Shown here: positions 60,641 through 64,000 of the stretch, one piece after another | How positions within the stretch are numbered: position 1 is the first letter of the stretch | How the letters are laid out: every line of letters begins with the position of its first letter | Origin: Nitrospirales bacterium | GTDB lineage: Bacteria; Nitrospirota; Nitrospiria; Nitrospirales; UBA8639 | NCBI GenBank assembly: GCA_029261295.1 | Contig: JAJDBP010000021.1 | Coordinates: forward strand, 28,869 to 92,868 | DNA: 64,000 nt | Direction: 5' to 3' | Translations under genes and position numbers: made by a program | Notes under the pieces: model-generated | Told to the model about the DNA's origin: nothing | Databases searched by the model: none | What the model saw: only the letters and a program-made list of their open reading frames with translations

Positions 60641-62743
60641 ATGGCTGTTGATCTATCTAGTTTCCAAGAGTCGTTTTTTACAGAATCTGCTGAACATGTG
60701 GAAACGATGGAATCAGGTCTTTTGGAATTAGAGCAAAGACCCCAAGACTTAGATTTGCTCAATCGCATTTTTCGGGCGGCACATTCGATTAAGGGTAATT
60801 CAGGGATGTTCAATTTTACCGCCATTGGTGGCCTTACTCATAAAATGGAAAATGTGTTGGATCTTCTGCGGAACGAGAAAATTCCTGTGACTCCGCATGT
60901 GATCGATGTTCTTCTTCGGGCTCTTGATGGACTAAAAGGTTTGCTGGAGGCCGCTCAAGGGGGTAGTGAGACTGATGTGATAGCTATTCAGAGTGTGGAA
61001 AAAGAACTCGAAGCTTGTCAGATAGAAAACCAGGAGAGTCGAGAGAACCAAGTAGGATCTGCTTCCCCACAACCAGTGCAATCTCAAAGGAAGTCGTGGC
61101 GGTTAATTACCATTGATTGGATTCCGTTACCTGAACTATTTCAACGAGGGTTAGACCCAGGGCAAATATTCAAAGAGCTTCATGAAATGGGCATGGTCAA
61201 AGCCTTGCAGGTTCGAACCAATCGAATTCCTTCACTGGAGGAAATGGATCCGGAACGTTGCTACCTCAGTTGGGCGATAGAATTAGAAACAGATGTTTCT
61301 GTGGGCCAAGTGGAAAGTGTATTTGAATTTGTTCAAGACGGAAGTGAATTAATTATTACTGATTGCGGATCCCAAAAGGGAGAGCCGTATAAACGTGTCG
61401 GAGAAATTCTTTTAGAAGAAGGCGTAGTGACTCCTGAGCAAATTTCTGAGAGTTTAGCCAAACAAAAGCCTTTGGGACAGATCTTGGTCGAAGAGAAAAA
61501 AGCCACGCCTGCGCAGGTGAGCATCGCTCTTCAAAAGCAACAGCAAATAAAAAAAGGGGAATCGGCTTCGATTCGCGTAGATACGGAAAAAATTGACAAA
61601 TTGATTAACTTAGTTGGCGAGCTAGTTATTACGCAATCCATGATTACGGACCTTGGTGAAAAATTTACGATCAACCAATTGCCTGTGCTTCAAGAGCGAA
61701 TTGTTCAATTAGAGCGCAATACTCGTGAGCTCCAAGAACGAGTGATGTCTATACGGATGATGCCAATTGGATCAGCTTTTCATCGTTTCCCTCGTTTGGT
61801 CAGAGATTTGTCAGGAAAAAGCGGCAAGCAGATTCAACTGGTCATGTCCGGAGAAGAAACCGAGTTGGACAAAACCCTCATTGAAGCCATTGGTGACCCA
61901 TTGACGCACTTAGTGAGAAATTCGGCCGATCATGGGCTGGAAGGGCCGGAAGAACGAATGGCCAATGGAAAGTCCGAGCGAGGAACCATTCGTCTTCATG
62001 CCTATCATGATGGCGGGAATATTTGTATTGCCGTCGAGGACGATGGGAGAGGGCTGAATCGGGAGAAAATTGTGAGGAAGGCTGTTGAGCGAGGAATCAT
62101 TGCCGATGGGTCTATGATGACAGATGAAGAGGTAAATCAGCTTATTTTTCGTGCTGGATTTTCTACGGCGGAGGCGATTACCGATGTATCGGGTCGTGGA
62201 GTCGGAATGGATGTGGTCAAACGGAATATTGAGGGTCTGGGAGGGACGGTCACGATTGAGAGTGTTGCGGGACAAGGTTCGAAGTTGACGCTGAAATTAC
62301 CTCTGACCTTGGCCATCATTGATGGCATGACCGTTCGAGTGGGAGAAGACAATTATATAATTCCTCTTATTACCGTGACGGAATCTATTCGGCCAAAACC
62401 AAACGATTTGCAGCGCATTGTTGGTAAGGGAGAAGTCGTGAATTTGCGTGGGGAATGGGTGCCGATGGTCCGACTCTATGAGGCCTTTCATGTCAACCCG
62501 GACTATACGGATCCGGTGGAAGCTCTATTAGTGATTGTGGAGGCCGAAGGGCGGCGTGTTGCTCTCTTGGTGGATGAGCTAACGGGGCAACAACAAGTTG
62601 TTATCAAAACGCTAGAACAAAACTATCGTAAGGTCGAAGCTATCTCTGGGGCAACCATTTTAGGGGATGGGCAAGTGGCTCTGATTTTGGATGTGCCTGG
62701 TCTTGCGAAATTGGCACGTATCGGCCACACCACGGCAGCATAA
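60641..62743 (+). CDS. cheA: Chemotaxis histidine kinase CheA
   Basis: 700 residues. P1 HPt domain with His48 in RAAHSIKGNSGMF; a variable region that includes two helical repeats (GEILLEEGVVTPEQISESL, GQILVEEKKATPAQVSIAL, about residues 250-305); P3 dimerisation IDKLINLVGELVITQSMI; P4 HATPase with LVRNSADHGLE, VEDDGRGLN and GRGVGMDVVKRNI; P5 CheW-like C terminus with LPLTLAIIDGMTVRV and EAISGATILGDGQVALILDV. GAGG precedes ATG 60641. The extra repeat pair resembles the T2SSE/MshEN N-terminal motif. Confidence 0.97.
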   Translation: MAVDLSSFQESFFTESAEHVETMESGLLELEQRPQDLDLLNRIFRAAHSIKGNSGMFNFTAIGGLTHKMENVLDLLRNEKIPVTPHVIDVLLRALDGLKGLLEAAQGGSETDVIAIQSVEKELEACQIENQESRENQVGSASPQPVQSQRKSWRLITIDWIPLPELFQRGLDPGQIFKELHEMGMVKALQVRTNRIPSLEEMDPERCYLSWAIELETDVSVGQVESVFEFVQDGSELIITDCGSQKGEPYKRVGEILLEEGVVTPEQISESLAKQKPLGQILVEEKKATPAQVSIALQKQQQIKKGESASIRVDTEKIDKLINLVGELVITQSMITDLGEKFTINQLPVLQERIVQLERNTRELQERVMSIRMMPIGSAFHRFPRLVRDLSGKSGKQIQLVMSGEETELDKTLIEAIGDPLTHLVRNSADHGLEGPEERMANGKSERGTIRLHAYHDGGNICIAVEDDGRGLNREKIVRKAVERGIIADGSMMTDEEVNQLIFRAGFSTAEAITDVSGRGVGMDVVKRNIEGLGGTVTIESVAGQGSKLTLKLPLTLAIIDGMTVRVGEDNYIIPLITVTESIRPKPNDLQRIVGKGEVVNLRGEWVPMVRLYEAFHVNPDYTDPVEALLVIVEAEGRRVALLVDELTGQQQVVIKTLEQNYRKVEAISGATILGDGQVALILDVPGLAKLARIGHTTAA

Positions 62744-62923
62744 AACCTGAAGTGGAAACGGAAGTAGGAAATAGTGAGGAGTTAAGTGTGAAAAATACAA
62801 CTAAGCCAGTTGGGGGAAAGAGAAAAATGAGTGGGGAAAGATGGAATGAAAGAATGCTCTCTTTCTCCTGACTTTTCAGTGCGTACTCTTTACTGACGGA
62901 AATATTGATTAAGGAGAACAATT

Positions 62924-63463
62924 ATGTCCACGGCAACCATTGAACCGACGCAACAACAAGACGTTCGGACAACTTTTTCTACTGACGACCAACAGTTTTT
63001 GACGTTTAATTTGGCCGAAGAATTTTATGGTGTCGATATTCTCAAGGTCCAAGAAATTAAGGGCTATACCAATGTGACGAAAATTCCAAACACGCCCGAT
63101 TACTTGAAAGGTGTGTTGAATCTACGAGGGACTATTGTCCCGATTGTGGATTTGCGAATGAAATTTGGCATGGGGGTGACCGAACCCACCCCGTTTACTG
63201 TGGTGGTGGTCGTCAATGTCCGTAATCGAGTCATGGGGTTTCTGGTAGATGCTGTGTCGGATGTGTTGGATTTGAACGCAAAAGATATTCAGCCACCACC
63301 AGAACTTGGGAATACCGTCGACATTACGTTCGTAGCAGGAATTGGGAATTCGAATGATCACCTGGTCACACTCTTAGACATTGACCGAGTGCTCACGGAG
63401 GACGAAGTGAAAGTTGTGGACGAAATTCCTGCTGAGGTATCAACGGTAGAAGTTTCGTCATAG
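62924..63463 (+). CDS. cheW: Chemotaxis coupling protein CheW
   Basis: 179 residues. FNLAEEFYGVDILKVQEIKGY, IPNTPDYLKGVLNLRGTIVPIVDLRMKFGM, VLVDAVSDVL-type GFLVDAVSDVLDL, AGIGNSNDHLVTLLDIDRVL. Couples receptors to CheA. AAGGAG seven bases before ATG is a strong site. Separated from cheA by 180 bases. Confidence 0.97.
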   Translation: MSTATIEPTQQQDVRTTFSTDDQQFLTFNLAEEFYGVDILKVQEIKGYTNVTKIPNTPDYLKGVLNLRGTIVPIVDLRMKFGMGVTEPTPFTVVVVVNVRNRVMGFLVDAVSDVLDLNAKDIQPPPELGNTVDITFVAGIGNSNDHLVTLLDIDRVLTEDEVKVVDEIPAEVSTVEVSS

Positions 63464-63607
63464 TCCGGGAAAGAATAGGACCAATAGAAATTGCTGCATC
63501 AAGTGTGTGTGAATCTAAATAGGGGTGTGTAGGGAGTGGATTGGTGACTGGAGCCTTCCAGGTCACAAGACGCGAGCACAAACTTTAATTTAAGGGAAAT
63601 GATCGAC

Positions 63608-64000
63608 ATGAACAATGCGTTGAACAAATTTTTGAGTTGGGGAATTGCGGCAAAGTTAGTCACTTTATTCCTCATTTTTGGCGCGATCCCTATGGCTGCG
63701 GTTGGTCTAATTGCCTTTGGGGCGGCCGATGACATGAAAGAGAAGATTGGTGCTCGATTTATGTCTGAAGCCAAGAGCATAGCTGACAAAATTGATCGCA
63801 ATCTTTTTGAACGCTATGGCGACGTCCAAGCCTTTGGCTATAACGATGCCATTACACGAACCTCCCAATGGTATGACGACACGGAATATAACGTGGTCAG
63901 TCAGGTGATGAATAAATATGTCAAAGCCTATGGGATTTATGATCTAGCACTCTTGGTCGATCCGGCTGGTGATTTGATTGCCGTCAATTTCCAAAATGCT
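63608..64000 (+). CDS. Transmembrane chemoreceptor, 3' end missing
   Basis: ATG 63608 has AAGGGA about ten bases upstream; the frame stays open to the window end (131 codons). A membrane helix (KLVTLFLIFGAIPMAAVGLIAFG) follows a short cytoplasmic start, then a periplasmic helix leading into a sensor domain (LFERYGDVQAFGYNDA, YGIYDLALLVDPAGDLIAV) with Cache-like strands. The HAMP and signalling parts would lie outside the window. Position after cheW supports a methyl-accepting protein. Confidence 0.85.
   Translation, partial: MNNALNKFLSWGIAAKLVTLFLIFGAIPMAAVGLIAFGAADDMKEKIGARFMSEAKSIADKIDRNLFERYGDVQAFGYNDAITRTSQWYDDTEYNVVSQVMNKYVKAYGIYDLALLVDPAGDLIAVNFQNA

Overview
The window reads as a chromosomal segment of a motile, Gram-negative-type (diderm) bacterium. 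It carries LptD for lipopolysaccharide export, a large sigma-54/sigma-28 style flagellar cluster, chemotaxis genes, molybdenum cofactor genes and a near-complete late cobalamin pathway. Gene content and protein style fit Nitrospirota (Nitrospira-like), but this is inference; no rRNA or other marker is present to fix the taxon.

Bases 1-8660: a tightly packed plus-strand cobalamin operon. Order: cbiA/cobB (5' end cut by the window), cobO, bluB, cbiZ, a PduO-type adenosyltransferase, cobU, cobT, cobS, a small CWC cysteine-rich protein, cbiB and the threonine-phosphate decarboxylase. Together they amidate and adenosylate the corrin ring, add the aminopropanol arm, make dimethylbenzimidazole and attach the lower nucleotide loop. 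CbiZ adds a salvage or remodelling step.

Bases 8.7-18.2 kb: a loose accessory zone on both strands. It holds a Rieske ferredoxin, an HNH endonuclease, a tiny zinc-ribbon protein, a translationally coupled metallopeptidase/ATP-grasp ligase pair, a response regulator with a degenerate HPt-like tail, a dual-specificity phosphatase, a YciB-like membrane protein and a DsrE-family protein. It also has about 3.5 kb of non-coding DNA with a two-copy 187-bp repeat and a broken copy of the DsrE 3' end.

Bases 18.2-26.3 kb: housekeeping genes. moaC-moaD-moaE-moaA (pterin synthesis for molybdenum cofactor) starts from a good sigma-70 type promoter divergent from the DsrE gene. Then come accD, folC, lptD and two small genes of unknown function.

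Bases 26.6-55.1 kb: flagellar regulation and assembly. Two NtrC-type sigma-54 activators, a TPR protein and a histidine kinase precede flgB-flgC-fliE-fliF-fliG-fliH-fliI-fliJ-motE-like-fliK-flgD-flgE, closed by a very strong terminator. A clear sigma-54 promoter then starts fliL-fliM-fliN-fliO-fliP-fliQ-fliR-flhB-flhA-flhF-flhG-fliA.

Bases 55.4-64 kb: signalling. A REC-PP2C phosphatase, a REC-HATPase (RsbW-like) protein and a STAS antagonist form a partner-switching module next to fliA. After a 550-bp gap containing a sigma-28 (FliA) type promoter come a second STAS protein, a short membrane-anchored MCP-like protein, cheY, cheA, cheW and a transmembrane chemoreceptor cut by the window end. 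The layout suggests a cascade: sigma-54 activators, then hook-basal body genes and fliA, then FliA-driven chemotaxis genes.
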